From the NCBI RefSeq assembly GCF_000718305.1, contig NZ_JOFQ01000026.1:20252-84251 (forward strand): DNA of 64,000 nt, in the 5' to 3' direction. A program made the position numbers and the translations under genes. The notes under the pieces are model-generated. The model was not told the DNA's origin, ran no database searches, and worked only from the letters and a program-made list of their open reading frames with translations. This DNA is from Streptomyces niger (GTDB taxonomy: Bacteria; Actinomycetota; Actinomycetes; Streptomycetales; Streptomycetaceae). The number at the start of each line of letters is the position of its first letter. Positions within the stretch are counted from its first letter, which is position 1. Positions 15,107 to 25,562 of the stretch are shown here, one piece after another.

Positions 15107-16552
15107 ATGGGGATAGTCGCCGGGTTGGACAGCTCGTCCGAGAGCACACGCATCGTCGTCTGTGACACCGAGAGTGGTGCCGTCGTCAGGCAGGGGTACG
15201 CCCCGCACCCTGACGGGAAGGGACCCGATGTCGATCCGCAGACGTGGCTGATGTCACTCGGCGAGGCGGCCGCCGACGGGCTCCTGGAGGGGGTTCAGGC
15301 CATCGGCGTCTCGGCCCAGCAGCACGGGCTGCTGCCGCTGGACGGCGAGGGTTCCCTCATACGTCCCGCGCTGATGGGCAACGACAAGCGGGCGCAGAGC
15401 GCGGCGGCCGACCTGATCGACGCGCTCGGCGGGCGCTCGGCGTGGGCGCAGGGCGTGGGCTCCGTGCCGCACGCCGCGCAGCCGGTGGCGAAGCTGCGCT
15501 GGCTGGCGCGGCACGAGCCCGAGAACGCGGCCCGCGTCGCCGAGATCATGCAGCCGCACGACTGGCTGGTCTGGCAGCTGCTGGGGCGCCCCGCGCGCCG
15601 CACGACGGACCGCAGCGGCGCCTCGGGGACCGGGTTCTGGTCGGCGGCGAGCGGCACGTACCGCCCGGACCTGGTCGAGCTGGCGCTCGGGCACCAGGTG
15701 CGGCTCCCCGAGGTGCTCGGCCCGGCCGACGCGGCCGGGGTGACGCCCGAGGGCCTGCTGATCTCCGCCGGTACGGGCGAGACGATGGCGGCGGCCTTCG
15801 GGCTCGGCGTCGGCATCGGCGACGCGGTGGTGTCGCTGGGCGCCTCCGGCTCGGTCTTCGGCATCCACCACGAGGCGCTGGCCGACTCCACGGGCACGAT
15901 CACGTCCTTCGCGGACGCGACGGGCATGCACCTGCCGGTCGTGCACGTCAACAACGCCGTGCGGGTGCTGCGCGGCATGGCGGACGCGCTGAGCACCGAC
16001 CTGGAGGGCCTGTCGGACCTGGCGTTGAAGTCGTCGCCCGGCGCCCACGGAATGGTGCTGCTGCCGTACCTGGAGGGCGAGCGCACCCCGCACCTGCCGC
16101 ACACCGCGGGCTCGCTGCACGGGCTGCGGCGGGAGAGCATGAAGCCCGAGCACATGGCGCGGGCCGCGGTCGAGGGCATGCTGTGCGGGCTGGCGGACGC
16201 GCTGGACGTGCTGCGCGGCAGGGGCGTGCAGGTGCGCCGGGTGTTCCTGCTGGGTGCCGCAGCGGAGCTGGGCGCCGTACAGGCCGCGGCGCCCGCGCTC
16301 CTGGGCGCGCAGGTCGTGGTGCCGCAACCGGCGGACTACGCGGCGCTGGGCGCGGCCCGGCAGGCGGCGTGGGCGCTGGGGCTCGCGCACGGCACGCACA
16401 CGGCGCAGGAGCCGCCGGCCTGGCCGGCGGCGGCCTGCCAGGTGTTCGAGCCGGGCGAGGAGCTGGCCGTGGGCCAGGCGGTGCGGCAGCAGTACGCGAC
16501 GGTGCGGGACGAGGCATATCCGGGCGCCTTCGAGGAGGCGTCGACGGGCTGA
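15107..16552 (+). CDS. FGGY-family carbohydrate kinase (xylulokinase-like)
   Basis: A 481-residue FGGY kinase. The N-terminal ATP/phosphate motif is GLDSSSESTRIVV. The FGGY_N domain (about 1-235) includes SAQQHGLL and the substrate-region LMGNDKRA. The C-terminal domain has SAGTGETMAAAFG, SLGASGSVFG and the adenosine-binding HMARAAVEGMLCGLADAL. The layout is closest to xylulokinases (XylB), which phosphorylate D-xylulose at O5, but no xylose isomerase or transporter is nearby, so the substrate may be another ketose or polyol. The length is normal. ATG at 15107 opens the conserved strand. Confidence 0.85.
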   Translation: MGIVAGLDSSSESTRIVVCDTESGAVVRQGYAPHPDGKGPDVDPQTWLMSLGEAAADGLLEGVQAIGVSAQQHGLLPLDGEGSLIRPALMGNDKRAQSAAADLIDALGGRSAWAQGVGSVPHAAQPVAKLRWLARHEPENAARVAEIMQPHDWLVWQLLGRPARRTTDRSGASGTGFWSAASGTYRPDLVELALGHQVRLPEVLGPADAAGVTPEGLLISAGTGETMAAAFGLGVGIGDAVVSLGASGSVFGIHHEALADSTGTITSFADATGMHLPVVHVNNAVRVLRGMADALSTDLEGLSDLALKSSPGAHGMVLLPYLEGERTPHLPHTAGSLHGLRRESMKPEHMARAAVEGMLCGLADALDVLRGRGVQVRRVFLLGAAAELGAVQAAAPALLGAQVVVPQPADYAALGAARQAAWALGLAHGTHTAQEPPAWPAAACQVFEPGEELAVGQAVRQQYATVRDEAYPGAFEEASTG

Positions 16553-16751
16553 GCGCCGGGACCGCCGGTCCGAACGGCCCCGCGGGGCGAGACGCACCCG
16601 GGGGGCGAGAGCCGGGCGGCCGGTGAGGGAGCCGGACGCGCCGGTCGCCGGGCGCTTCGGTCGCCTCGCCGCGTTTCAGGAGGCGACGGCGGGCGGAGCC
16701 CTGCTTCCGGCTTCCCGGGCCGCTGCGAGCCGGGGTCGGGCCGGTGCGGCG

Positions 16752-17966
16752 TCAGTCCAGGTAGCCGCGGAGCTGGTCGGCGAAGGCGTGGTCGCGGAGC
16801 TTGTTGAGGGTCTTGGACTCGATCTGGCGGATGCGTTCGCGGGTGACGCCGAAGATCCGGCCGATCTCCTCCAGGGTGCGCGGTCGGCCGTCGACCAGGC
16901 CGTACCGCAGCTGGACGACCTTGCGTTCGCGTTCGCCGAGGGTGGAGAGCACCGCTTCGAGGTGCTCGCGCAGCAGCAGGAAGGCGGCGGACTCCACGGG
17001 GGACGCGGCGTCGCCGTCCTCGATGAGGTCGCCGAGCGCGACGTCGTCCTCCTCGCCGACGGGCGCGTGCAGCGAGACCGGCTCCTGGGCGAGGCGGAGG
17101 ACCTCGCTGACGCGTTCCTCGGGCAGGTCCAGGTGGGCGGCGACCTCCTGGGGCGTCGGTTCGTATCCGCGCTCCTGGAGCATGCGGCGCTGGACCCGTA
17201 CGACCCGGTTGATGAGCTCGACGACGTGGACCGGGACGCGGATGGTGCGGGCCTGGTCGGCGAGGGCGCGGGACATGGCCTGGCGGATCCACCACGTCGC
17301 GTAGGTCGAGAACTTGTAGCCGCGGGCGTAGTCGAATTTCTCGACGGCGCGGATGAGGCCGAGGTTGCCCTCCTGTACGAGGTCGAGCATGGTCAGGCCG
17401 CGGCCGACGTAGCGCTTGGCGACCGACACGACCAGGCGGAGGTTGGCCTCGATCAGGCGGCGCTTGGCCATCCGGCCCAGCACCACCAGCTTGTCGAGGT
17501 CGACGGCGAGCTGGGAGTCGAGGTCGGGGGTGTTGCCGAGCTTCGCCTCGGCGAACAGGCCGGCCTCGACCCGGCGGGCCAGTTCGACCTCTTCGGCGGC
17601 CGTGAGCAGCGGGATCCGGCCGATCTCCCGGAGGTACTGGCGAAAAAGATCGGAGGACGGGCCGCCCGCTTCGGGCCTGGAAGGCGGCTCGGGCGGCGTC
17701 TCGGGTGCCGGATCCGGCTCGTCGGCCAGCATCTCGGGGGCGGGCGGCTCGGCCTGCTGGGGCACGGTGGCGGCCGCGGCGGCCGGCGCGTCGGCGAGGC
17801 TCGGGGTCTGCACGGGGGCGACCTCCAGGGTGATCGCTGCTGAGGCGGCACAAAGGTCGGGTACGGCTGCGGCCGAGCCGCCGTCCGTCCCGTACATCAA
17901 GAGCGGGTTGGCGTCGGACTCCGGGTCGTTGCATCCGGATCCGTCGCGCTCCGAGGACTCAGGCAC
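16752..17966 (-). CDS. hrdA: Sigma-70 family sigma factor, HrdA-like (group 2)
   Basis: A 404-residue primary-like sigma factor. After a variable acidic/proline-rich N terminus (1-105) come region 1.2 ([16 protein letters not shown]), region 2 ([37 protein letters not shown] in sequence, then [16 protein letters not shown] for 2.3-2.4), region 3 and region 4 with the -35 recognition helix [20 protein letters not shown]. It lacks the long region 1.1 of the essential HrdB, so it is one of the extra principal-like factors. Its place next to dnaG recalls S. coelicolor hrdA. The upstream region holds an AGTGTG...CACACT inverted repeat (17975-17995), possibly regulatory. Confidence 0.85.
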   Translation of the reverse strand: MPESSERDGSGCNDPESDANPLLMYGTDGGSAAAVPDLCAASAAITLEVAPVQTPSLADAPAAAAATVPQQAEPPAPEMLADEPDPAPETPPEPPSRPEAGGPSSDLFRQYLREIGRIPLLTAAEEVELARRVEAGLFAEAKLGNTPDLDSQLAVDLDKLVVLGRMAKRRLIEANLRLVVSVAKRYVGRGLTMLDLVQEGNLGLIRAVEKFDYARGYKFSTYATWWIRQAMSRALADQARTIRVPVHVVELINRVVRVQRRMLQERGYEPTPQEVAAHLDLPEERVSEVLRLAQEPVSLHAPVGEEDDVALGDLIEDGDAASPVESAAFLLLREHLEAVLSTLGERERKVVQLRYGLVDGRPRTLEEIGRIFGVTRERIRQIESKTLNKLRDHAFADQLRGYLD

Positions 17967-18135
17967 CGTTTCTCAGTGTGGAGTACGACACACTCCCGCC
18001 ACGAGGGGCGTGCGACGACTTTTTGCATTCAGCGGGTGACCGGTCGGTTACGGAGAACGAGCCGGTCCGGCCGGGGCGGCGCCGCCGGCCCACGGAGCCG
18101 CATGGGCCGGCCGCGGCTTCGTAGGCCGGCGGCCG

Positions 18136-20046
18136 TCAGAGCGCCGCGGCGCCGCGCTCCCGGAGGGACTGGGCGTACTGCTCCAGGACCCACAGCTCCT
18201 GCTGGAGGGCGGTGTAGGCGTCGTCGCCGGTCCGGGGGTCGTGGCGCTGGAGCGCGCCGTGGATCTCGGTGCAGCGCTGCCGTACGGCGGCGAGGCGTAC
18301 GGCGACGAGCTGGACGCCCGCGTACAGCTCGTCGGGGTCCCGGCGGGTGTGCAGGGGCTCGACGGCCAGCTCCGTGACCATCGAGCGCACCGTGTCGTCG
18401 GGCGCGGCCTCGCGGACGCGGGTGAGGAAGCCGGCGTCCGCCGCGGCCGTGCCGCCGGCGTCCTCGATGCAGCGGCGTACGACGGCGTACGGCGGCGCGG
18501 TGAACTCGTCGACGCCGTACGCGTCGAAGGTCGGCGCGACCAGGTCGGGGCGTTGCAGGGCGAGCTTGAGCAGCTCCCGTTCGACGCGGTGCGCCGGACT
18601 GCGGAGGTTCAGCGCGGGGCCGCGGGGGGCCTCGGGCACTGCGGGCTGCGCGGGCTCGGGGCCGCGCCGCTGCGGCTTGCCCTGGTCGCGCGCGTCCCGG
18701 GCGTCCCGGCCGCGCTCGCGGGCCCAGCGGGCCAGCTGGGAGACGCGGCGGACCACGAACTGGGTGTCCAGGATGCCGAGCAGCCCGGCCAGCTGGACGG
18801 CGGACTCGTGCTGGATCGAGCTGTTCTTGATGTTGGCGACGATGGGCGCGGCCTCGTCCAGCGCGGCGGCCCGGCCGACCGGGGTGGCGAGGTTGTGCCG
18901 GGCGACGAGCTGGCGCAGGGCGAACTCGAACAGCGGGGTACGGGACTCGACCAGGTCGGCGACGGCCTGGTCGCCCTTGGCGAGGCGGAGCTCGCAGGGG
19001 TCCATGCCGCCGGGCGTGATCGCGATGGAGGTCTCTGCGGCGAACTTCTGGTCCTCCTCGAAGGCGCGCAGCGCCGCCTTCTGGCCCGCCGCGTCGCCGT
19101 CGAAGGTGAAGACCACCTCGGAGCCGCTGTTGTCCATCAGGAGCCGGCGGAGGATCTTGATGTGGCCCTCGCCGAAGGAGGTGCCGCAGGTGGCGATGGC
19201 GCTGCGGACGCCCGCGAGGTGGCAGGCCATGACGTCGGTGTAGCCCTCGACGACGACCGCGCGGTTCCCCTTGGCGATCTCCTTCTTGGCCAGGTCGATG
19301 CCGTACAGCACGTGGGACTTGCGGTAGATCGGCGTCTCGGGGGTGTTCAGGTACTTCGGGCCGTTGTCGTCGTCGCGGAGCTTGCGCGCGCCGAAGCCGA
19401 CGACCTCGCCGGCGATGTCGCGGATGGGCCACATCAGGCGGCCGCGGAAGCGGTCGATGGGGCCGCGGCGGCCGTCCTGGGAGAGGCCGGAGAGGATCAG
19501 CTCCTTGTCGGTGAAGCCGCGGCCGCGCAGGAAGCGGGTGAGGTGGTCCCAGCCGGCCGGGCTGTAGCCGACGCCGAAGTGCTGGGCCGCGGCCTGGTCG
19601 AAGCCGCGCTCGGCGAGGAACTTCCGGCCGATCTCGGCCTCGGGGCCGTCCAGCTGGTCGACGTAGAACTGCGCGGCGATCTTGTGGGCCTCGACGAGGC
19701 GGGTCCGCTCGCCCTGCTGGCGTCCGGGGGCGTAGCCGCCCTCCTCGTACCGCAGGGTGATGCCCGCCTGGGAGGCGAGGCGCTCGATGGTCTCAGCGAA
19801 GGAGAGGTGGTCGACCTTCATGATGAAGTCGACGGTGTCGCCGCCCTCCTGGCAGCCGAAGCAGTGGTACAGCCCCTTGGCCGGGCTGACGTGGAAGGAG
19901 GGGGACTTCTCGTCGTGGAAGGGGCAGAGGCCCTTCAGATTGCCGCCGCCGGCGTTGCGGAGCTGGAGGTACTCGGACACGACGGCATCGATCGGGACCG
20001 CGTCCCGCACCGCCCGCACGTCGTCATCGTTGATCCTGCCTGCCAC
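18136..20046 (-). CDS. dnaG: DNA primase
   Basis: A 636-residue DnaG that makes RNA primers at the replication fork. The zinc-binding domain has CPFHDEKSPSFHVSP and YHCFGCQEGGD (CHC2-type ligands, residues about 40-65). The catalytic core follows (LIRFRGRLMWPI-like region, then FGARKL), and the TOPRIM domain contains VVVEGYTDVMA and VFTFDGDAAGQKA. A basic linker near 450-475 leads to the C-terminal DnaB-interacting helical domain. ATG at 20046 (MAGRINDDDVRAV) is the usual start. The length is normal. It is followed on the same strand by the sigma factor gene, as in the macromolecular-synthesis arrangement of many bacteria. Confidence 0.97.
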   Translation of the reverse strand: MAGRINDDDVRAVRDAVPIDAVVSEYLQLRNAGGGNLKGLCPFHDEKSPSFHVSPAKGLYHCFGCQEGGDTVDFIMKVDHLSFAETIERLASQAGITLRYEEGGYAPGRQQGERTRLVEAHKIAAQFYVDQLDGPEAEIGRKFLAERGFDQAAAQHFGVGYSPAGWDHLTRFLRGRGFTDKELILSGLSQDGRRGPIDRFRGRLMWPIRDIAGEVVGFGARKLRDDDNGPKYLNTPETPIYRKSHVLYGIDLAKKEIAKGNRAVVVEGYTDVMACHLAGVRSAIATCGTSFGEGHIKILRRLLMDNSGSEVVFTFDGDAAGQKAALRAFEEDQKFAAETSIAITPGGMDPCELRLAKGDQAVADLVESRTPLFEFALRQLVARHNLATPVGRAAALDEAAPIVANIKNSSIQHESAVQLAGLLGILDTQFVVRRVSQLARWARERGRDARDARDQGKPQRRGPEPAQPAVPEAPRGPALNLRSPAHRVERELLKLALQRPDLVAPTFDAYGVDEFTAPPYAVVRRCIEDAGGTAAADAGFLTRVREAAPDDTVRSMVTELAVEPLHTRRDPDELYAGVQLVAVRLAAVRQRCTEIHGALQRHDPRTGDDAYTALQQELWVLEQYAQSLRERGAAAL

Positions 20047-20121
20047 GCGAGAATTCTACGGGGGACCACCGACAACTCCCGGGTCCGCTCCCCCGGCGGC
20101 CCCCGGCGGCCCGCCCGCTCC

Positions 20122-20571
20122 TCAGCCCGCGGCGGTCTTGAGGACGAAGCGGTGATGCGCGCCACTCGGCACGATCTCGAAGGTCTCACCGTCCGTGGTG
20201 AAGCCCATCCGCTCGTAGAAGCCGCGCGCGGAGACCCGCCCGTTGCACCACACGTACGTGGCACCGCGCCGCGCCGCCTCCTCGATGCCGGCGCGCAGCA
20301 CGGCGGCCCCGAAGCCGCGCCCGCGTACCTCGGGCGCGCTGGCCATGCCGCGGAAGCGGTAGGCGGGCACGTCCTCCTCGCCCGGCACCGGGTCGGGGAA
20401 GAAGGTCGCGCAGGCCACCACCGCGTCCCCGTCGTACGCCGCCATGTGGAAGACGCCGGGGTCGGCGTCCTCCGGGTACACGGCGGCGTCGGCGGGCAGC
20501 CCGGGGCGCAGCACCGACCAGCGGAGGTCGAAGATCTCCGCCACTGGGGCGGGCGCGGTACGGATCTGCAT
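20122..20571 (-). CDS. GNAT family N-acetyltransferase
   Basis: A 149-residue single GNAT domain. Motif A, which binds the acetyl-CoA pyrophosphate, reads RGMASAPEVRGRGFGAAVLRAGIEEAARRG. Motif B follows as TYVWCNGRVSARGFYERMGF, ending FVLKTAAG. The N-terminal strand HMAAYDGDAVVACATFF belongs to motif C/D. It acetylates an unknown amine, most likely a small metabolite. ATG at 20571 is the only good start. It lies between dnaG and the flavoprotein on the same strand. Confidence 0.87.
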   Translation of the reverse strand: MQIRTAPAPVAEIFDLRWSVLRPGLPADAAVYPEDADPGVFHMAAYDGDAVVACATFFPDPVPGEEDVPAYRFRGMASAPEVRGRGFGAAVLRAGIEEAARRGATYVWCNGRVSARGFYERMGFTTDGETFEIVPSGAHHRFVLKTAAG

Positions 20572-20580
20572 GCCCGCACG

Positions 20581-21846
20581 CTACGACAGGAACGTCTCCA
20601 GCGGCACCGTCGGGTCGGCCAGCGCCTCCGCGTCCAGGCCGCGCCCGGAGCGGATCATGGCCTGGAGCGGCTCGGTGACGTCCCACACGTTGACGTTCAT
20701 CGCGGCGAGCAGCCGGCCGCCGCCGTCCAGCCAGCAGGCGATGAACTCGCGCTTGCCGACGTCGCCGCGGAGCACGACCTGCTCGTACGAGCCGGGCGGG
20801 GCGTATCCGGAGTACTCCAGGCCGACGTCGTACTGGTCGGAGAAGAAGTACGGGATGCGGTCGTAGGAGACCTCCTGGCCGAGCATGGCGCGGGCCGCCG
20901 CCGGGCCGCCGTTGAGCGCGTTGGCCCAGTGCTCCACGCGCAGCCGGGTGTCCAGGACCGGGTGGGCCGCGGCGGCCACGTCACCGGCCGCGAAGATGTG
21001 CGGGTCGGAGGTGCGCAGCGAGGCGTCCACGACGATGCCGCCGCCCGCCGCGCGGTCCACGAGGGCGAGCCCGGCCTGCTCGGCGAGGGCGGTGCGGGGT
21101 GCGGCGCCGATCGCGGCGAGCACGTCGTGCGCCGGGTGCTCCTCGCCGTCGTCGGTCTGCGCGGCCAGCACGACGCCGCCCTGGCCGGTGATCTCGGTGA
21201 GCGTGGCGCCGAAGTGGAAGCGGACGCCGTGCTCGCGGTGCAGCTCGGTGAAGAGCTCGCCGATCTCGGGGCCGAGCACGCCGTGCAGCGGGGTCGGCGA
21301 GGGCTCGACGATGGTGACCTCAGCGCCGTAGGAGCGGGCCGCCGCGGCGACCTCCAGGCCGATCCAGCCGGCGCCCGCGATCACGAGGTGGCCGTTGTCA
21401 CGGCCGAGGGAGGCCAGCACGCCGCGCAGCCGTTCGGCGTGCGCGAGGCGGCGCAGGTGGTGGACGCCGGCGAGGTCGGTGCCGGGGATGTCCAGGCGGC
21501 GCGGCTCGGCGCCGGTGGCCAGCAGCAGCTTGTCGTACGCGATGAGGGTGCCGTCACCGAGCCGGACCGTGCGGGCGACCGGGTCCAGGGCGACGGCGGG
21601 CTGGCCGAGGTGCAGCTCGATGTCGCTCTGCGCGTACCAGGCCGGCTCGTGCACGAAGACGCTGTCCCGTTCGGCCTTGCCGATCAGGAAGTCCTTGGAG
21701 AGCGGCGGCCGTTCGTACGGGTGGTCGCGCTCGTCACAGATGAGGATCACCCGGCCGCTGAACCCCTCCGACCGGAGGGTCTCGGCCGCCTTTGCCCCGG
21801 CCAGGCCACCGCCGACGATGACGAACGTCTGGTGTGCGTCGACCAC
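20581..21846 (-). CDS. FAD-dependent NAD(P)H oxidoreductase, ferredoxin-reductase-like
   Basis: A 421-residue two-dinucleotide-binding flavoprotein. FAD is bound at FVIVGGGLAGAKAAETLR (residue 8 on), the RPPLSKDFL motif is typical of ferredoxin/rubredoxin reductases of the BphA4 class, and NAD(P)H is bound by LVIAGAGWIGLEVAAAARSYG. A second FAD part is HIFAAGDVAAA. The C-terminal reductase domain begins near 330. It passes electrons to a small iron-sulfur protein, perhaps for a P450 or dioxygenase not in view. GTG at 21846 was chosen because GAGGAAG stands five bases before it; a longer GTG form at 21933 lacks a ribosome site. Confidence 0.88.
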   Translation of the reverse strand: MVDAHQTFVIVGGGLAGAKAAETLRSEGFSGRVILICDERDHPYERPPLSKDFLIGKAERDSVFVHEPAWYAQSDIELHLGQPAVALDPVARTVRLGDGTLIAYDKLLLATGAEPRRLDIPGTDLAGVHHLRRLAHAERLRGVLASLGRDNGHLVIAGAGWIGLEVAAAARSYGAEVTIVEPSPTPLHGVLGPEIGELFTELHREHGVRFHFGATLTEITGQGGVVLAAQTDDGEEHPAHDVLAAIGAAPRTALAEQAGLALVDRAAGGGIVVDASLRTSDPHIFAAGDVAAAAHPVLDTRLRVEHWANALNGGPAAARAMLGQEVSYDRIPYFFSDQYDVGLEYSGYAPPGSYEQVVLRGDVGKREFIACWLDGGGRLLAAMNVNVWDVTEPLQAMIRSGRGLDAEALADPTVPLETFLS

Positions 21847-22023
21847 TTGCTTCCTCCTCGCTGCGGCGCAGTGCGTCTGCGCCTTGAACGCCCCCCGTTC
21901 GACCCCCGTCGGCACCCCGTTCGAAAAAGCCATACCCCCGTTCGGGCCCTCAGCACCGCCCGGGTTCGAGCGTCCCGCACAGAGCGTGATGGGGGAAGAG
22001 GGTAGGCCCTTGATGCGTCACCC

Positions 22024-23541
22024 TTAGTTGTCACGCGCGGGCGGGCGGTCCGCCGCTGCGTGGCCCCTGGGGCGGGTGAGACGGGCGTGCAGGGTGCGCG
22101 CCGAGGCGTCCGTGAGGGCCGCGATCTGGTCGATGACGGCCCGCATCCGGGCGGTGTCGTCCCCGGCCGCGTCGAACAGCGACCGGAACTGCGGGTCGAG
22201 GCCGTCCGGTGCCCGCGCGAGCAGCGCCTCCGCCAGCTCGGCGATGATCACCCGCTGTTCGGCGCGCAGCGCCTCCTGGTCGGGACGCTGCATCACGTAG
22301 CGGTCGGCGACCGCCTTCAGTACGGCGCACTCCAGGCGCGCCTCTTCGGGGACGACCAGCTCGGCCCGGTAGCGGGTGAGCCGCCCGTCCCCGAAGGCGT
22401 CGCGGGTGGCGGTCTCGGCGGCCAGGCAGAACCGGCCGATCAGCTGGCTGGTGGCGTCCTTCAGGCGGGCCTGGGCGACCGCGGAGCCGTCGTAGCCGTG
22501 CGGCCACCACTCCTGGTCCAGCAGCCGGTCCAGCGCCGCGCCCAGCTCCGCGTCGCCGGCGCCGGGCGCGTACCGGTCGGCGGCCACCGCGAAGACCTCG
22601 GCGCGCTCGGGGTCCGCGTACAGCACGGCCGGATCCAGGTGCCCGGCGTGCAGCCCGTCCTCGACGTCGTGCACCGAGTACGCCACGTCGTCCGACCAGT
22701 CCATGACCTGCGCCTCGAAGCTGCGCGCCCCTTCGGGGGCGCCCTGCCGCAGCCACCGGAAGACGGGCAGGTCGTCGGCGTACACCCCGAACTTGCGCGA
22801 GCGCGGGTCCGCCGGGTGCCCGCCGCGCTGCCAAGGGTATTTGGTCGCCGCGTCCAGGGCGGCGCGGGTGAGGTTGAGGCCGACGCTGACGACGCGGCCG
22901 TCGTCGTCGGTGACGAACCGTTTCGGTTCGAGCCGGGCGAGCAGCCGCAGGGACTGCGCGTTGCCCTCGAAGCCCCCGCAGGCCGCGGCCACTTCGTTCA
23001 GGGCCTGCTCGCCGTTGTGCCCGAAGGGCGGGTGGCCCAGGTCGTGCGCCAGGCAGGCGGTCTCCACCAGGTCCGGGTCGCAGCCGAGCGCCGCGCCCAG
23101 TTCCCGGCCCACCTGCGCGCACTCCAGGGAGTGCGTGAGCCGGGTCCGTGGCGTGGCGTCCCAGGCGTGCGGCCGGCCCGCACCGGACGCGGTGACACCC
23201 GGCGTGACCACCTGGGTCTTGCCGGCCAGCCGGCGCAGCGCGGCGGAGTGCAGCACGCGTGCCCGGTCGCGCTGGAAGGCCGTGCGGCCCGGCCGTTTGT
23301 CCGGCTCGGGCACCCAGCGCTCGGCGTCGGCGAGCGTGTAGCCGGTGTACTCCGGCAGCCCCGGCGCCGCCGGGTCCGTGGGGTTCGGCGGCGCGTCGGG
23401 ATGCGCGGCGTACGGGAGTTGCGCACCGGGGCGCGCGTCGGGGTGCGGCGCCCGGTCGGGGCGCGCGGCAGCGTGCGGCACCGGGCCGGTGCCGTCCCCG
23501 TGCGGCGGACGGCCGGTGGGCTGAAAGGGCGTACCCGTCAT
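22024..23541 (-). CDS. dgt: Deoxyguanosinetriphosphate triphosphohydrolase-like HD protein
   Basis: A 505-residue dNTP triphosphohydrolase. The HD-domain metal site is seen as [16 protein letters not shown] and [16 protein letters not shown] (His-Asp pair near 175). [17 protein letters not shown] supplies the distal Asp. A Pro/His-rich low-complexity N terminus of about 70 residues precedes the family core, which starts at [26 protein letters not shown]. It cleaves dNTPs to nucleosides and triphosphate, controlling dNTP pools. ATG at 23541 overlaps the stop of the upstream sirohydrochlorin-chelatase-like gene (ATGA). Confidence 0.93.
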   Translation of the reverse strand: MTGTPFQPTGRPPHGDGTGPVPHAAARPDRAPHPDARPGAQLPYAAHPDAPPNPTDPAAPGLPEYTGYTLADAERWVPEPDKRPGRTAFQRDRARVLHSAALRRLAGKTQVVTPGVTASGAGRPHAWDATPRTRLTHSLECAQVGRELGAALGCDPDLVETACLAHDLGHPPFGHNGEQALNEVAAACGGFEGNAQSLRLLARLEPKRFVTDDDGRVVSVGLNLTRAALDAATKYPWQRGGHPADPRSRKFGVYADDLPVFRWLRQGAPEGARSFEAQVMDWSDDVAYSVHDVEDGLHAGHLDPAVLYADPERAEVFAVAADRYAPGAGDAELGAALDRLLDQEWWPHGYDGSAVAQARLKDATSQLIGRFCLAAETATRDAFGDGRLTRYRAELVVPEEARLECAVLKAVADRYVMQRPDQEALRAEQRVIIAELAEALLARAPDGLDPQFRSLFDAAGDDTARMRAVIDQIAALTDASARTLHARLTRPRGHAAADRPPARDN

Positions 23542-24422
23542 ACCGCGACGGTAGCCGCACCGGCCCCTTCGCGGTCGGACCCGGTACGCGAGCGGAGCGC
23601 CTGGTCGTAACGGTGCAGGACGAGACGCGCGAGGGCCGGGTGGTCGCCCAGGGGCGCCGCCGCGGCCTCCAGTACGGCGGCGGAGGCGGCGGCGAACCGG
23701 CCGGGCGCGGTGAAGTACGAGGCCACGACGGGCCGCAGGCCACGGGTGCGCAGCCCGTCGGCGGCCTCCTCGACGGTGGCCCCGGCGCCCGCCGCGTAAC
23801 CGGGGACGACGGGTGTGCCGCCGAGCCGTGCGGACAGCAGGCGGGCGGTGCGCCCGGTGTCGGCGGCGGAGTGCGGGTCCCGGGAGCCGGCCGCCGCCAG
23901 GACTATCCCCGTGCCCGGTGCCTCGGGCCGCGTCCCGGCCTCCGTCAGCCGCTCGTGCAGCGCCTCGGCGAGCAGCGAGTGCGGTCCGAGCGCCCCGGCG
24001 ATGCGGGTCCTGAGGTGCGGTGCGGCGGCGGCCGTCGCCGGTATGTCGTGCTTGAGGTGGTAGCCGCGGCCCAGCAGCAGCGGGACGAGGACGGCGTCGC
24101 CGTCCAGCTCGGCCAGCACGTCGGGCAACAATGGCGCGTTCAGTTCGATGTGGCCGAGACGTACCGGCAGTCCGGGGCGGTGCTGCCGCACCCGGTCCAG
24201 CAGGGCCGTGACGGTCTCCAGGGCCCTGGGGTCGCGGCTGCCGTGTGCGACTGCGACGAGAGTCGGCGTCGCGGCGGCGGTGCCGCAGCTCGGCACGGTG
24301 CGGCGACTGTGGAGTCTGACCCGGCTGAGCTGCGTACTGAGCTGTGCGGTGATCTCTGTCATGAGCTGCGCCGTACTGTCGAAGGGAACCGAAGCGGCAA
24401 GGTGCGCTTGCGACGCCGTCAT
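23538..24422 (-). CDS. Sirohydrochlorin chelatase-like protein (CbiX/SirB family)
   Basis: A 294-residue protein with two CbiX-type half domains. The first opens with [14 protein letters not shown], holding the metal-binding His, and has [15 protein letters not shown] with the second His. The second half begins [16 protein letters not shown], where His is replaced by Ala, and reads [12 protein letters not shown], so only the first half looks catalytic. Members insert cobalt, nickel or Fe(II) into sirohydrochlorin. nirB, 10 kb away, needs siroheme. The start is uncertain: GTG/ATG at 24422 gives a 60-residue N-terminal extension before the fold, and ATG at 24362 is also possible. Confidence 0.82.
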   Translation of the reverse strand: MTASQAHLAASVPFDSTAQLMTEITAQLSTQLSRVRLHSRRTVPSCGTAAATPTLVAVAHGSRDPRALETVTALLDRVRQHRPGLPVRLGHIELNAPLLPDVLAELDGDAVLVPLLLGRGYHLKHDIPATAAAAPHLRTRIAGALGPHSLLAEALHERLTEAGTRPEAPGTGIVLAAAGSRDPHSAADTGRTARLLSARLGGTPVVPGYAAGAGATVEEAADGLRTRGLRPVVASYFTAPGRFAAASAAVLEAAAAPLGDHPALARLVLHRYDQALRSRTGSDREGAGAATVAV

Positions 24423-24553
24423 GATGGGAGCGTGCCAGCGCAGAGTTGCCGGAGCGTTGCGCGGGAGTGACGAGTCGTTTCTCCGGTCTCACGCGGCCGG
24501 CCGGCCGCCGGGGAGGGCCTGCCCGTACCGCTCCGGTTCCCCGCGGGCAGCGG

Positions 24554-25555
24554 TCAGGCGCCGCGGTGGGCGTCGACCTCCTCCAGGTACGCCGCGCGCG
24601 TCTCCTCGTCCAGGAAGGAGGCCCGGAAGGAGTTCCTGGCCAGCGTGCGCAGGGTGTCCTCGTCCAGGCCCAGCGCGTCCCGCACGGCGGTGAAGTTGTC
24701 GTGCGCGTAGCCGCCGAAGTAGGCCGGGTCGTCGGAGTTGACGGTCACCAGCAGACCGGCGTCCAGCATGGCGGGCAGCGGATGGTCGGCGAGGTCGTCG
24801 ATCACCCGCAGCCGGACGTTGGACAGCGGGCAGACCGTCAGCGGGATCTGCTCCGCGACCAGCCGCGCCACCAGCTCCGGGTCCTCCATGCACCGCACGC
24901 CGTGGTCGACCCGGTCCACGCCGAGGAGGTCCAGCGCCTCCCACACGTACGCGGGCGGCCCCTCCTCACCGGCGTGCGCCACGCACTTCAGCCCGGCCTC
25001 CCGCGCCCGCGCGTACACCTCGCGGAACTTCGACGGCGGGTTGCCGACCTCGGCGGAGTCCAGCCCGACGGCGGTGATCCGGTCCAGGTACGGGCGGGCC
25101 GCCTCGAAGGTCTCCAGGGCCGACTCCGCGCTCTCGTCCCGCAGGAAGCACATGATGAGTCGGGTGGAGATGCCGTAGGTCTCCTGCGCGGCGTCCAGGG
25201 CCCGTCCCAGGCCCTCGATGACGGTGCCGATCGGCACGCCGCGGGACGTGTGGGCCTGCGGGTCGAAGAAGATCTCCGCGTGCCGCACGCCCTGCTCCTT
25301 CGCGCGCGCGAGGTAGGCGTGCGCCAGGTCGGCGAAGTCCTCCTCGGTACGCAGCACGGCCATCAGCGCGTAGTACAGGTTCAGGAAGGACTGCAGGTCG
25401 CTGAAGGAGTAGGCGCGGCGCAGTTCGTCCTCGGAGGCGTACGGCAGCGCGATGCCGTTGCGCGCGGCGAGCGCGAACGCCAGCTCGGGCTCCAGCGTGC
25501 CCTCGATGTGCAGATGCAGTTCGGCCTTGGGGACCGGGGGGTGGGCGGTGGTCAT
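24554..25555 (-). CDS. add: Adenosine deaminase
   Basis: A 333-residue TIM-barrel deaminase converting adenosine or deoxyadenosine to inosine. Metal ligands are in [12 protein letters not shown] (HxH near residue 14) and in CVAHAGEEG, where His binds zinc and Glu is the proton donor. DRVDHGVRC carries a catalytic His, and [11 protein letters not shown] the zinc-binding Asp. The length is normal for the family. ATG at 25555 precedes [11 protein letters not shown] directly; the longer frame upstream has no support. Purine salvage in the cytoplasm is the expected role. Confidence 0.94.
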   Translation of the reverse strand: MTTAHPPVPKAELHLHIEGTLEPELAFALAARNGIALPYASEDELRRAYSFSDLQSFLNLYYALMAVLRTEEDFADLAHAYLARAKEQGVRHAEIFFDPQAHTSRGVPIGTVIEGLGRALDAAQETYGISTRLIMCFLRDESAESALETFEAARPYLDRITAVGLDSAEVGNPPSKFREVYARAREAGLKCVAHAGEEGPPAYVWEALDLLGVDRVDHGVRCMEDPELVARLVAEQIPLTVCPLSNVRLRVIDDLADHPLPAMLDAGLLVTVNSDDPAYFGGYAHDNFTAVRDALGLDEDTLRTLARNSFRASFLDEETRAAYLEEVDAHRGA

Positions 25556-25562
25556 GCTCGGT

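Noticed and set aside
18241..22005. A very long plus-strand open frame (over 1200 codons) opposite dnaG and the flavoprotein gene
   Set aside because: It is the antisense shadow of genes with strong G/C third-position bias; it has low-complexity V/G/A/R composition and no domain, while the minus strand has unmistakable DnaG and reductase motifs.
22060..23610. Plus-strand frame opposite dgt
   Set aside because: The minus strand holds complete HD-domain motifs; the opposite frame is compositional shadow.
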